DNA of 64,000 nt, taken from positions 1 to 64,000 of the forward strand of contig NZ_JAFKCV010000018.1 in NCBI RefSeq assembly GCF_017254865.1. Direction: 5' to 3'. Positions 1 through 8,085 of this stretch are shown here, piece by piece (position 1 is the stretch's first letter; each line of letters starts with the position of its first letter). The translations under genes and the position numbers were made by a program. The notes beneath the pieces are model-generated. The model worked only from the letters and a program-made list of their open reading frames with translations, was not told the origin of the DNA and ran no database searches. The DNA comes from Bowmanella dokdonensis. GTDB taxonomy: Bacteria > Pseudomonadota > Gammaproteobacteria > Enterobacterales > Alteromonadaceae.

Positions 1-30
1 CGGCCTGGGCCTCTCTCAAGCGGGACGCGA

Positions 31-58
31 ATTCTACGCTATCCTTCTTCGCTGTCAA
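31..58 (-). promoter_or_regulatory. Leftward rRNA-type sigma70 promoter
   Basis: On the minus strand, a perfect -35 TTGACA (53-58) is separated by 16 bp from -10 TAGAAT (31-36), followed by a GC-rich discriminator (TCGCGTCCCGC). Near-consensus hexamers, a short spacer and a GC-rich discriminator are typical of growth-rate and ppGpp-controlled stable-RNA promoters. It fires off the left edge of the window, so the target is not visible; an rRNA operon is the most likely one. This assignment is inference. Confidence 0.75.
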
Positions 59-80
59 GCCATCCAACCGAAGTTTTTTG

Positions 81-127
81 CCTGACCTTCCCTGCCGATT
101 GCTCGTCTTCACCTGACCTTCCTGGCC
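81..127. repeat. Short direct repeat between tandem promoters
   Basis: CCTGACCTTCC occurs at 81-91 and 112-122, about 31 bp apart and thus about three helical turns, with similar flanks (CTGCC and TGGCC). The pair lies between the two leftward promoters and might be a factor-binding array or simple sequence drift. No specific protein can be assigned. Confidence 0.35.
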
Positions 128-168
128 CCGGGTTAAGCTGGTTGGCCTACCCCCTCGAAGTGCGGCGC

Positions 169-196
169 ATTCTACCTATACCAACCACCAGCGCAA
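169..196 (-). promoter_or_regulatory. Second, upstream leftward promoter
   Basis: Minus strand TTGCGC (191-196), 16 bp, TAGAAT (169-174), then a GCGCCGC discriminator. The -10 is identical to that of the promoter 138 bp downstream, but the -35 matches only three positions. Tandem P1/P2 promoters are usual for rRNA operons, so this is probably the distal one. Confidence 0.5.
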
Positions 197-293
197 GCAG
201 TATTTTACTAGAAAAGTTTGTTTGCTGCTTATTTGAGCAAAATGATTAGAAAATCATGCTGGATAAAAAGTTCCCTATGAATAAGGTCAACAG

Positions 294-322
294 TTGGCGT
301 TAGCAAGATTAACCAGTAACAT
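294..322 (+). promoter_or_regulatory. Putative promoter of the RRM-protein gene
   Basis: TTGGCG (294-299), 17 bp, TAACAT (317-322), about 40 bp upstream of the ATG of the RRM protein gene. Spacing is ideal and the hexamers are moderate matches to sigma70. Confidence 0.4.
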
Positions 323-364
323 AAACTGGCTATTTACTTTTTTAATTACATTTTAGGTAGTTAC

Positions 365-829
365 ATGAAATCACCGGTTCTTCTTTATATAGTGATCGCA
401 GGTTTGCTGGCTGTATTGGGTTTTTTTGTCATGCCAGCTAACGCGGTATCTTCCAATCAGGCTCTGGCCCTTGGCCTGGCGGTCGGTGGCATCGCCACTC
501 CCATCCTGGCGAAACTCTTGGTCTCTTCATCTGTTCCTTCTGCATCATCCTCATCTCATTCAACAGGTTCAACCGAAAGCAGAACTCTCTATGTGGGTAA
601 CCTGCCTTACCGGGCCAGTGAAGAGGATGTGAAAGAGCACTTCGAGATTCAAGGGAGTGTATTGTCTGTCCGATTGATGAAAGATCGTCGCACAGGTAAG
701 CGTAAAGGTTACGGATTTGTAGAAATGCCTGAGGGCGATGCAGAAAAGGCCATCCGGTCGCTTAATGATACTGAGTTCCAGGAGCGCACCCTGAAAGTTC
801 GTATGGCTAAGGACAAACAGGAAGACTGA
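365..829 (+). CDS. Membrane-anchored RRM-domain RNA-binding protein
   Basis: A 154-residue protein. Two hydrophobic stretches (about residues 5-25 and 33-53) precede a serine-rich linker (54-71) and one complete RNA recognition motif (73-150). RNP2 is LYVGNL (75-80) and RNP1 is KGYGFVEM (114-121), with the aromatic residues that stack on RNA. RRM proteins of this short type are known in marine gammaproteobacteria, but the RNA targets are not established. The membrane segments would place the RRM at the inner membrane, presumably facing the cytoplasm (inference). The start follows AGGTAG at a suitable distance. The gene is monocistronic: it has its own promoter upstream and a shared terminator downstream. 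Confidence 0.85.
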   Translation: MKSPVLLYIVIAGLLAVLGFFVMPANAVSSNQALALGLAVGGIATPILAKLLVSSSVPSASSSSHSTGSTESRTLYVGNLPYRASEEDVKEHFEIQGSVLSVRLMKDRRTGKRKGYGFVEMPEGDAEKAIRSLNDTEFQERTLKVRMAKDKQED

Positions 830-856
830 ATTAGGCAAGTTTAGTTCTTTCTGCTG

Positions 857-888
857 AAAAAAGGCCTGCGAACCGCAGGCCTTTTTTT
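857..888. terminator. Bidirectional rho-independent terminator
   Basis: An 8-bp GC stem GGCCTGCG/CGCAGGCC (863-870 and 874-881) with a 3-nt loop is flanked by A6 on the left and T7 on the right. It therefore serves both the rightward RRM gene and the convergent leftward DUF5610 gene. Confidence 0.9.
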
Positions 889-894
889 GTTTGT

Positions 895-2322
895 TCAACC
901 CTCGCTGGTTTCAGTTGCAGATCCGGCTTCACCTGCATTGACTGCCGAAGGTAAATTATCCAGCAATCTTTGATTAAACGAATGGAAACGGTTAATTGCA
1001 CTGATTAGCTCAGGGGTCTCAAGATTCAGGACTTTGTTGACCAAACCGTTGATCAGATTCTCATAGGCTCGCCCATTCTCCAACTGTTCCCTTGACTGTT
1101 CCACCACGTCCAACATACGCTCAAGATAATGTGCAACCGGCTTGACCTGATTTGAAGCTTCCGGTGTCGCCCCTTTCTCCTCATTATGGGAGATGGCTTC
1201 ATAAGTCTGAATAACCCTGACCTGCTCATGACGAGTCAATTGCAATGCGTACCCCGTCAACTCGGATTCGTTGAAGCCAAGCTCCAGGGCTTGATTGAAA
1301 GCCTTCTCAACATCACCGTTGAAAAACTCATCGGCCAACTCTGCAGCGTTACCCACCAGTTCGCCTAAGGCATCAAGCTCTCCCTCATCCAGACTACCCT
1401 GCACAGAAAAGCTGAAACCGGCTCTTTCGTAATAAAGATAATTCTGCTGGGCTTGAAGACCAGGGGACGTGCCCTGTGTTCTCTGCTCGCCATCGTTCTC
1501 TTCATTTGCCTTATCCGATTCGGCTGCCGCTTGCTGATCAGTTATTACGCCCTGACCCGCAGGCGCTCCAATGGGTACGGGTTGAATCTCACCCTTTCCG
1601 GCTTCTTCATTCTGCTGGCCCGAGCTGATCAGCAGACTTCGATTCAATTCGAACTGGCGCAGATCCTCAAATCTGATGGTGACTTCATCGCCATCATGGG
1701 TGCGCACTGACAACTCACTGCGATCTTCACGACTGTAACTGACAGACTGATAAACACCCAGTTGACTCACTTGATCCTGCTCACCTTCTTCATTCTTACC
1801 AAAGACATCACGTTCGAGTTTTTCGATACCCTCTTCAATCATCTCCCGGCTCTTGCTGATACCGCTGGAGATCTCATCATTCATTAAGCCGGCCAGATCC
1901 TTCTCTGCCATCTTGATGCCTTTGGCAACCCCATTCCTGGCTTGCTCAAACATTTTCGTCAGCTCGTCGTTATCCATACCCTTGGCCTGGGCATGTTTGA
2001 TGGCGCCACCCACAAAGCGCAGTACATTGCGGGCCACCTCTTCGAAATCGAACAGACTTTTCTGCTCAGCCGCCTGCTCTGCTTTAGGGACGCCCAGATT
2101 GGGTCGTCTGCCATCCAGAGTCAGAGATTCGTTCAGGGCCCCACTGAATACTTTAAGGCTGACAAAACTCCTGGATTCAACGGCATTGGACAAAGTGACA
2201 GCATTCTGTTGTTGACTCGCCGCCTGACGCAAACCCGTTTCCCGTAACTGGTTCTGCAATTCGGAGCGACCAACGTAAGACTGCTTTTCACCAAGAAACG
2301 CCTTTAATTCGCCTATGTTCAT
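895..2322 (-). CDS. DUF5610-type protein of unknown function
   Basis: A 475-residue, acidic, glutamine/glutamate-rich protein without signal peptide or membrane segment. A helical block at about residues 58-150 (starting FSGALNESLTLD, then FDFEEVARNVLRFVGGAI) resembles the DUF5610 family of Vibrio, Shewanella and Alteromonas. The centre (about 230-300) is low-complexity, and a second helical part follows (about 300-455). The start is supported by GAGG upstream of ATG. It is transcribed alone and divergently from trmA. The family assignment is from memory of its pattern; the function is unknown. Confidence 0.75.
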   Translation of the reverse strand: MNIGELKAFLGEKQSYVGRSELQNQLRETGLRQAASQQQNAVTLSNAVESRSFVSLKVFSGALNESLTLDGRRPNLGVPKAEQAAEQKSLFDFEEVARNVLRFVGGAIKHAQAKGMDNDELTKMFEQARNGVAKGIKMAEKDLAGLMNDEISSGISKSREMIEEGIEKLERDVFGKNEEGEQDQVSQLGVYQSVSYSREDRSELSVRTHDGDEVTIRFEDLRQFELNRSLLISSGQQNEEAGKGEIQPVPIGAPAGQGVITDQQAAAESDKANEENDGEQRTQGTSPGLQAQQNYLYYERAGFSFSVQGSLDEGELDALGELVGNAAELADEFFNGDVEKAFNQALELGFNESELTGYALQLTRHEQVRVIQTYEAISHNEEKGATPEASNQVKPVAHYLERMLDVVEQSREQLENGRAYENLINGLVNKVLNLETPELISAINRFHSFNQRLLDNLPSAVNAGEAGSATETSEG

Positions 2323-2429
2323 GATTTTTTCCTCACCACCTCAATATTGGTTATCGGCCGTCCCTGTATAAGTTTTAGTCTAATTTACAAGGCGGGCGTT
2401 ATCCTCTTCGGGGAATCCCCGGACTGGCC

Positions 2430-2457
2430 TTGATTGACAGGCACAAGTCTTTACAAT
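2430..2457 (+). promoter_or_regulatory. Putative trmA promoter
   Basis: TTGATT (2430-2435), 16 bp, TACAAT (2452-2457), 25 bp upstream of the trmA start codon, whose Shine-Dalgarno is TGAGGAAA. Confidence 0.5.
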
Positions 2458-2482
2458 CGGCGCGCAACTTTGAGGAAAGCAG

Positions 2483-3592
2483 ATGAGACCCACAGATATC
2501 GATCCACGCCAGTACGAACAACAGCTTGCCGATAAAATCACGGCGCTCAAAGATCAATTCCAGACGTTCACCTTACCCAAACTGGAAATATTTTCGTCCC
2601 CTGAAGTGCATTATCGCATGCGCGCGGAATTCAGGGTGTGGCATGAAGGTGAAGACCTTTATCACATCATGTTTGACCCGGTGACCAAGGAAAAATACCG
2701 GGTTGATCAGTTCCCACCGGCCAGCAAACTGATCAATGACGTCATGCAACAACTATTGGTATTACTGAAACCTGAGCCAATAGCCCGCCGCAAACTCTAT
2801 CAGATAGATTATCTCAGTACCTTGAGTGGAGAAATCCTGGTCACCTTAGTGTATCACCGGCAACTGGATGAACAGTGGGAAGCCTGCATGCGGGACATGC
2901 GCGCCAGACTGTCCCGGCAATTTAAGATTGATATCGTCGGACGGGCTCGTAAGCAGATGCTGTCATTGGACAGGAATTTTGTTGTGGAATCACTGCCCAT
3001 TGGCGATCGAACTTATAGGTTCAAGCAAATAGAAAACAGCTTCACCCAGCCCAATGCAGAGGTAAATCGTAAAATGATAGGCTGGGCCCTGGATGCCACC
3101 CGCAACGAAACGGGTGATTTACTGGAGCTATATTGTGGACTGGGCAACTTTACCCTGCCTCTAGCACAAAACTTCAACCGGGTCCTGGCAACAGAGATCT
3201 CCAAGGCTTCGGTGGAAGCCGCCCACTACAACCTGGAGATAAATGAGCTGTCCAATGTGACAGTGCTGAGAATGTCCAGCGAAGAATTCACTCAGGCCAT
3301 GCAGGGAAAAAGGAGCTTCAAACGGCTGGAAGGGGTCTCACTGGAGGAGTTTAACTGTCGGACTGTGCTTGTCGACCCTCCCCGGGCCGGCTTGGATGAA
3401 GAGACCTGCCGACTGGTCAGCAATTATGACAATATCCTCTATATCTCCTGTAACCCCGAGACCTTAAGAGAAAATCTTGAGATACTTGGCCGAACCCATA
3501 AGGTCGAACGCTTCGCCCTGTTCGACCAATTCCCCTACACCCATCATGCAGAATGTGGCGTCTATCTTCGCAAAGAATCCAGGAAAGACTAG
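2483..3592 (+). CDS. trmA: tRNA (uracil-5-)-methyltransferase TrmA
   Basis: Makes ribothymidine at U54 of the tRNA T-loop (m5U54) using S-adenosylmethionine. The 369 residues match the usual length. The SAM-binding motif is LYCGLGNF (216-223), the VDPPRAGLD motif is at 297-305, the catalytic nucleophile is Cys323 in ISCNPETL, and the proposed general base is Glu357 in HHAECG. The enzyme also acts as a tRNA chaperone in E. coli. Its TAG stop overlaps the stop of convergent fabR in the palindrome CTAG, so the two 3' ends interlock without a terminator. Confidence 0.97.
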   Translation: MRPTDIDPRQYEQQLADKITALKDQFQTFTLPKLEIFSSPEVHYRMRAEFRVWHEGEDLYHIMFDPVTKEKYRVDQFPPASKLINDVMQQLLVLLKPEPIARRKLYQIDYLSTLSGEILVTLVYHRQLDEQWEACMRDMRARLSRQFKIDIVGRARKQMLSLDRNFVVESLPIGDRTYRFKQIENSFTQPNAEVNRKMIGWALDATRNETGDLLELYCGLGNFTLPLAQNFNRVLATEISKASVEAAHYNLEINELSNVTVLRMSSEEFTQAMQGKRSFKRLEGVSLEEFNCRTVLVDPPRAGLDEETCRLVSNYDNILYISCNPETLRENLEILGRTHKVERFALFDQFPYTHHAECGVYLRKESRKD

Positions 3593-4194
3593 CCTGCTTT
3601 ATTAGCATAAAAACTCGCCCCTTTGGCTATGAAGCGAAGTTGCTGAATCAGTCGCTGGGCCTGGGCCAGACGCTGTACTTCTGAAGCATCTATGGCCTCA
3701 GCGCCAGCACTGAATACCAGCTTGACCATCGCTTCTGCCTGAAGACTGGCCATTTGGCGGCCCATGCCGGTATGAGAAGCGGTATAATCGCTCAGTTCTT
3801 CGATAAAATGCTGAATTTCCCTGAGTACGGCCGCCCGGAACGCTGGAGACGTACCGGAATGTTCGCGTAACAGCAGCCGGAACTCATTGCTGTTGGAAAC
3901 CACAAACTCCATAAAGGTATTGACCGAGGTGTGGATCACACCGCCGCCCGCGTCTATTCTTGAACGGGCCTGTCGCATCAGTTGGCGCAAGGCAAGCCCT
4001 GCCTCGTCCACAAGGGTCAAGCCCAACTCGTCGATATCCTTGAAATGGCGATAAAAGGAAGTAGGCGCAATGCCGGCAGCCCGGGCGACTTCACGTAAAC
4101 TGATGCTGGACAGACTGCGCTGCTCATCCAGAAGATTAAAGGCCGCGTCTATGATTGAACGACGGGTTTTCAGTTTTTGCTGCTGACGTGTCAT
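3589..4194 (-). CDS. fabR: Unsaturated fatty acid repressor FabR (TetR family)
   Basis: TetR-family repressor that senses the saturated/unsaturated acyl balance and represses unsaturated fatty acid genes. The helix-turn-helix [20 protein letters not shown] and the effector-domain motif [15 protein letters not shown] are close to E. coli FabR. The start at MTRQQQ (201 aa) aligns with the E. coli N-terminus; the frame is open to an ATG at 4233, and no start has a clear Shine-Dalgarno. It is divergent from the desaturase gene, with a FabR-type operator between them, so it probably represses that gene directly. Confidence 0.93.
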   Translation of the reverse strand: MTRQQQKLKTRRSIIDAAFNLLDEQRSLSSISLREVARAAGIAPTSFYRHFKDIDELGLTLVDEAGLALRQLMRQARSRIDAGGGVIHTSVNTFMEFVVSNSNEFRLLLREHSGTSPAFRAAVLREIQHFIEELSDYTASHTGMGRQMASLQAEAMVKLVFSAGAEAIDASEVQRLAQAQRLIQQLRFIAKGASFYANKAG

Positions 4195-4273
4195 CTTGTG
4201 GGGCATTGGTTGTTGGGAAACGCAGTGTAGCACTTAATTGACTGGTGATTGAGAGTCCAATTGATATTGCACC

Positions 4274-4302
4274 TTGCCAAGCCAACTGGAAGCGGATAAA
4301 TT
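4274..4302 (+). promoter_or_regulatory. Desaturase promoter
   Basis: TTGCCA (4274-4279), 17 bp, TAAATT (4297-4302). Transcription would start near 4309, inside the adjoining FabR palindrome, giving a leader of about 27 nt. Confidence 0.6.
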
Positions 4303-4320
4303 AGCGCACACTTGTACGCT
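4303..4320. promoter_or_regulatory. FabR operator
   Basis: The 18-bp near-perfect palindrome AGCGCACACTTGTACGCT directly abuts the -10 box of the desaturase promoter. It fits the E. coli FabR site pattern AGCGTACA-N2-TGTACGCT as I recall it, with one deviation in the left arm. Position over the transcription start implies repression by blocking polymerase. Confidence 0.85.
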
Positions 4321-4335
4321 CAATATTTTTCCTGA

Positions 4336-5457
4336 ATGCAAAAACCCGCCCTTATCCTGACCAACATACTGGTCTTTGCCGTTACCGCCCTGATGAGTCT
4401 GATTCTTGTGCCGATTGAGGCGCTCACTAATGGTTTTGACTGGGTGGAAGTCACCTGCTGTCTGATTCTTATCTGGTTCTCCGGTTTATCCATAACTGCC
4501 GGTTACCACCGTCTTTGGTCCCACAAGACCTATGACGCTCATCCGATGGTCAGATTGATACTGGCAATAGGCGGGGCCTTGGCGCTGCAAAACAGTATCC
4601 TGCACTGGGCTTCGGATCACAGGATTCACCACAAGCATGTGGATGACAATGATAAAGATCCTTATTCTGCTGGCCGGGGATTCTGGTACTCGCATATCGG
4701 CTGGATGCTCCGGGAATACCAGGCCAGCCGTTACACTGACTACAACAATTGCCGGGATCTGCAAAAAGACAAGATCGTGATGTGGCAGCACAAGCATTAT
4801 CTGCCTATTACACTTTCGGCTAACTTCGGTATCCCGCTTTTGCTTGGCTGGATGAATGGTGACATCTGGGGCATGTTACTGCTAGCTGGCGTGCTGAGAT
4901 TGGTGGTGGTCCATCATGTAACCTTCTTTATCAACTCCCTGGCGCATATATGGGGAAAGCAGACCTACACCGACAAGAACAGCGCCAGAGACAACGGCAT
5001 ACTGGCCCTGTTCACTTTTGGAGAGGGGTACCATAATTTTCATCATATTTTTGAGTATGACTACAGAAACGGAATCAGGTGGTGGCACTTCGATCCGACC
5101 AAATGGCTGATCAGACTACTGTCGTTGCTTCGCTTGACTCATAACCTGAGACGCTGCCCGGAAGAGCGCATCGAAAAAGCCCGGCTGGAGATGCAACTGA
5201 AAAAAGCCCAGCACCAGATCGCCAGGCATCCCGACGCCGCTTTGCTGATGCAACGGGTGCAGCGGGAATATGAGCAACTGATGCAAAAAATGTCCGAATA
5301 TTACTCGATCAAAAAGGCCAGGCTGGAAGCCCGTAAGCAGGAACTGCTTGAAAACTACGACAGACTGGAGCTGGATTTCCGTTATAAGGAACTCAAGCAG
5401 ACTCTGCAACTGGCCAGACGACGCTGGACACTTGTCCATAGATTAAAATTTGCCTGA
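4336..5457 (+). CDS. Delta-9-type acyl-CoA/acyl-lipid fatty acid desaturase
   Basis: Membrane di-iron desaturase that introduces a double bond into saturated acyl chains under aerobic conditions. The three histidine boxes are HRLWSH (58-63), HRIHH (95-99) and HNFHH (233-237). Hydrophobic segments lie at about 7-28, 38-56, 71-88 and 155-200. Residues after about 265 form a long charged, probably coiled-coil tail that the core fold does not need. The gene follows a FabR operator, linking it to membrane-fluidity control. The ATG has no strong Shine-Dalgarno, but the N-terminus QKPALILTNILVF is usual for the family. Confidence 0.93.
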   Translation: MQKPALILTNILVFAVTALMSLILVPIEALTNGFDWVEVTCCLILIWFSGLSITAGYHRLWSHKTYDAHPMVRLILAIGGALALQNSILHWASDHRIHHKHVDDNDKDPYSAGRGFWYSHIGWMLREYQASRYTDYNNCRDLQKDKIVMWQHKHYLPITLSANFGIPLLLGWMNGDIWGMLLLAGVLRLVVVHHVTFFINSLAHIWGKQTYTDKNSARDNGILALFTFGEGYHNFHHIFEYDYRNGIRWWHFDPTKWLIRLLSLLRLTHNLRRCPEERIEKARLEMQLKKAQHQIARHPDAALLMQRVQREYEQLMQKMSEYYSIKKARLEARKQELLENYDRLELDFRYKELKQTLQLARRRWTLVHRLKFA

Positions 5458-5554
5458 TTGGACCAATGTGGGCAGAGCCTTGACGCAATGCCCCTTGCTT
5501 TCCCTTTTAAACTCGGTAACGCTATGAATCTTATCCAGATTATTGGAGCTTTTC

Positions 5555-6985
5555 GTGACCCGAGCCAGTAAGCAACCGAACACTTCTTCCCCAGGATTTC
5601 AGTTTGACGCCGTTGTGATAGGCACCGGGCCTGGTGGCGAAGGCGCCGCCATGCAATTGTCCAAAGCCGGCAAGCAGGTTGCCGTAATAGAACGACACGA
5701 GTCAGTTGGTGGCGGATGCACGCACTGGGGCACCATCCCATCCAAGGCCTTACGCCATTCGGTCAGCAGATTAATTGAGTACAACGCTAATCCCTTGTTC
5801 AACGATGGCGACCGCAGCCGGCATTTGACCTTCAGTGAAATTCTAAAACATGCCAGCGCCGTGATCCGAAAGCAGAGTCGTCTGCGCGGCAGCTTCTATG
5901 ACAGGAATGGGGTAAGAATATTTCATGGCGAAGCGTCATTTATTGATGCCCACACCATTCGAATCACCCGAGAAGACGGTTCTATCGACCAGCTCACTAC
6001 TAACCAGGTGATCCTCGCTACCGGTTCCCGTCCCTATACTCCCAAGGACATAGATTTCAGCCACCCGCGTATCTACAACAGCGACTCCATTTTGTCCCTC
6101 AAACATGACCCCAAATCGGTAATTATCTACGGGGCAGGTGTTATCGGCAGCGAGTATGCTTCCATCTTTCGCGGCATGGGGGTGAAGGTCGATCTGGTCA
6201 ATATGCGGGATCGTCTGCTGTCATTTCTGGATGCCGAGATTTCTGACGCTTTAAGCTATCACCTGTGGAACAACGGAGTAATGATTCGGCACAATGAAAT
6301 GTATCAGGCCGTAGAAGGGCGGGATGATTGTGTGATTCTGCACCTGGAATCCGGTAAAAAAATGCGTGCCGATTGCCTGCTGTTCGCCAATGGCCGTACC
6401 GGTAATACTGATATGCTGAATCTTTCAGCGATAGGTCTTAAAGCCGACAGTCGTGGGCAATTAAAGGTGGATGACAATTACCGGACAGAGGTAGACAATA
6501 TTTATGCAGTGGGGGACGTCATAGGGTATCCCAGCCTAGCATCGGCTGCCTACAACCAGGGGCGATTCGCTGCCCAGGCGATGTTAAGCGGCCAGTGCCC
6601 CACCAGCCTGGTGGAGGATATTCCTACCGGCATCTACACCATTCCGGAGATCAGTTCTGTGGGTAAGACGGAACAGGAACTCACCGCACAAAAGGTACCC
6701 TATGAGGTGGGTCGCGCCCAGTTTATGCATCTGGCCCGGGCGCAGATTGCCAACACCCAGGTTGGCAGTCTGAAAATCCTCTTTCACCGGGACAGCAAGA
6801 AGATCCTCGGTATTCATTGTTTTGGCGAGCGGGCATCGGAGATAGTGCATATAGGCCAGGCGATCATGCAACAGGATGGAGACGCCAATAATATTGAGTA
6901 TTTTGTCAATACGACCTTTAATTACCCGACTATGGCAGAGGCATACCGGGTAGCCGCTATCAACGGGCTGAACCGGATTTTCTGA
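5555..6985 (+). CDS. sthA: Soluble pyridine nucleotide transhydrogenase SthA
   Basis: Cytoplasmic FAD enzyme that reoxidises NADPH with NAD+. It has the flavoprotein fold: FAD motif [10 protein letters not shown] near the N-terminus, [15 protein letters not shown] (where related disulfide reductases have a redox-active CxxxxC, here absent as expected), the NAD(P) motif [10 protein letters not shown] and the [20 protein letters not shown] motifs. The whole protein closely follows E. coli SthA. I choose the GTG at 5555 (476 aa) because TTGGAG lies 6 nt upstream; the alternative TTG at 5543 is itself part of that ribosome-binding site. Confidence 0.95.
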   Translation: MTRASKQPNTSSPGFQFDAVVIGTGPGGEGAAMQLSKAGKQVAVIERHESVGGGCTHWGTIPSKALRHSVSRLIEYNANPLFNDGDRSRHLTFSEILKHASAVIRKQSRLRGSFYDRNGVRIFHGEASFIDAHTIRITREDGSIDQLTTNQVILATGSRPYTPKDIDFSHPRIYNSDSILSLKHDPKSVIIYGAGVIGSEYASIFRGMGVKVDLVNMRDRLLSFLDAEISDALSYHLWNNGVMIRHNEMYQAVEGRDDCVILHLESGKKMRADCLLFANGRTGNTDMLNLSAIGLKADSRGQLKVDDNYRTEVDNIYAVGDVIGYPSLASAAYNQGRFAAQAMLSGQCPTSLVEDIPTGIYTIPEISSVGKTEQELTAQKVPYEVGRAQFMHLARAQIANTQVGSLKILFHRDSKKILGIHCFGERASEIVHIGQAIMQQDGDANNIEYFVNTTFNYPTMAEAYRVAAINGLNRIF

Positions 6986-7008
6986 GCCCCATGCCGCCAG
7001 CCAGATAC

Positions 7009-7033
7009 AAAAAAGCCGGGGATACCCCGGCTT
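7009..7033 (-). terminator. Rho-independent terminator of the small secreted-protein gene
   Basis: A 9-bp stem AAGCCGGGG/CCCCGGCTT (7013-7021 and 7025-7033) with the A-run 7009-7014 on the plus strand, read as a U-tract on the minus strand. It also lies at the end of sthA. Confidence 0.8.
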
Positions 7034-7052
7034 ATCCAATCCGTCTGTCGCA

Positions 7053-7364
7053 CTATTTGCGATTGGCCGCCACCAAGGCTGCTGTCTCCAGCGCATCGCG
7101 GTGAGCGACGATCTCAATCAGGTATTGCTCAGGGAAGAATCGCATAGTGGCCATGGCATTATCACCCAGATTGCCGGACTGTTGATAAATGTCCTGCTGC
7201 ATTTCTCTGTAATGGATATTCTGACTGATTCGTTGTTCAACACATGCGTTATTGACGGCCAATGTATCGGCAGCCACACAATCGAACAGCTTGTTTTGTC
7301 CTTCTTCAGCCTGGACCAAAAAAGATGCCGAAAGCAAAGCGGTCAAAATAATTGTCTTACGCAT
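7053..7364 (-). CDS. Small secreted protein, unknown function
   Basis: A 103-residue protein with a clear signal peptide (MRKTIILTALLSASFLVQA, cleavage before EEG). The mature part is about 84 residues, helical and acidic, with two cysteines (in FDCVA and NACVE) that could pair in the periplasm. The start at 7364 is chosen over the open frame to 7382 because CAGGAG precedes it. It ends in its own terminator. I do not recognise the family. Confidence 0.7.
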   Translation of the reverse strand: MRKTIILTALLSASFLVQAEEGQNKLFDCVAADTLAVNNACVEQRISQNIHYREMQQDIYQQSGNLGDNAMATMRFFPEQYLIEIVAHRDALETAALVAANRK

Positions 7365-7491
7365 ACTGTACTCCTGAAACAACTCTGGCTAGAGCGTATA
7401 TACAATTTAACATCGACTTGACAAGAAATGCAACAAAGGTTGCATCAGACTTTTGTGACAGGAATATGACAAAAGAGGATCTTTTTAAAAG

Positions 7492-8085
7492 ATGACCCAT
7501 GCAGATCACACCAGAATACTGATTCGGGAAATCACGCAATGCCGGCTTTGCGAGCCAGGATTGCCGCTTGGCGCAAATCCTGTAGTCAGGGGCACCAGCT
7601 CGGCACGGTTGCTGATTATTGGCCAGGCACCTGGAACCCGTGTCCATAAAACCTCCACGCCCTGGAATGATCCCTCCGGCGACAGGTTACGTGACTGGCT
7701 GGGCCTTAGCCGTGAGAGATTCTACGACGAACAGCAGATTGCCATCATGCCGATGGGATTCTGTTACCCGGGCAGAGGCAAGAGCGGCGATCTGCCGCCA
7801 AGAAAGGAGTGTGCCCCCATCTGGCACCAGAGATTTATCCAGACCCTGCCAAACCTGCAACTGACATTGTTGATCGGCCAGTATTCCCAGGCCTACTATC
7901 TTGGAGATAAGCGCTCGCTGACGGAGCGGGTGCGTCACTTCAGGGATTATCTGCCGGCTTACTTTGCCCTGCCCCACCCTTCGCCACGCAATAATCTGTG
8001 GCTGAGACGGCACCCCTGGTTTGAAACGGAGGTTTTGCCCGAACTCAAGCAACGAAGCTTACAGGCTCTGAACCGGAAGAACTAA
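7492..8085 (+). CDS. Uracil-DNA glycosylase superfamily protein
   Basis: A 197-residue single-domain protein of the uracil-DNA glycosylase superfamily. The motif GQAPGTRVHKT (about residues 43-53) matches the first catalytic loop, and LPHPSPRNNLWLRR (about 163-176) matches the HPS-type second loop that contacts the flipped base. The CRLCEP near the N-terminus is common in families with an iron-sulfur cluster, but the full set of four cysteines is not evident. Substrate is unknown; repair of deaminated bases is inference. Its stop overlaps that of the convergent EAL gene. Confidence 0.85.
   Translation: MTHADHTRILIREITQCRLCEPGLPLGANPVVRGTSSARLLIIGQAPGTRVHKTSTPWNDPSGDRLRDWLGLSRERFYDEQQIAIMPMGFCYPGRGKSGDLPPRKECAPIWHQRFIQTLPNLQLTLLIGQYSQAYYLGDKRSLTERVRHFRDYLPAYFALPHPSPRNNLWLRRHPWFETEVLPELKQRSLQALNRKN

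Noticed and set aside
7015-7033. sthA terminator on the plus strand
   Set aside because: The stem has no U-tract in that direction; it serves the minus-strand gene.
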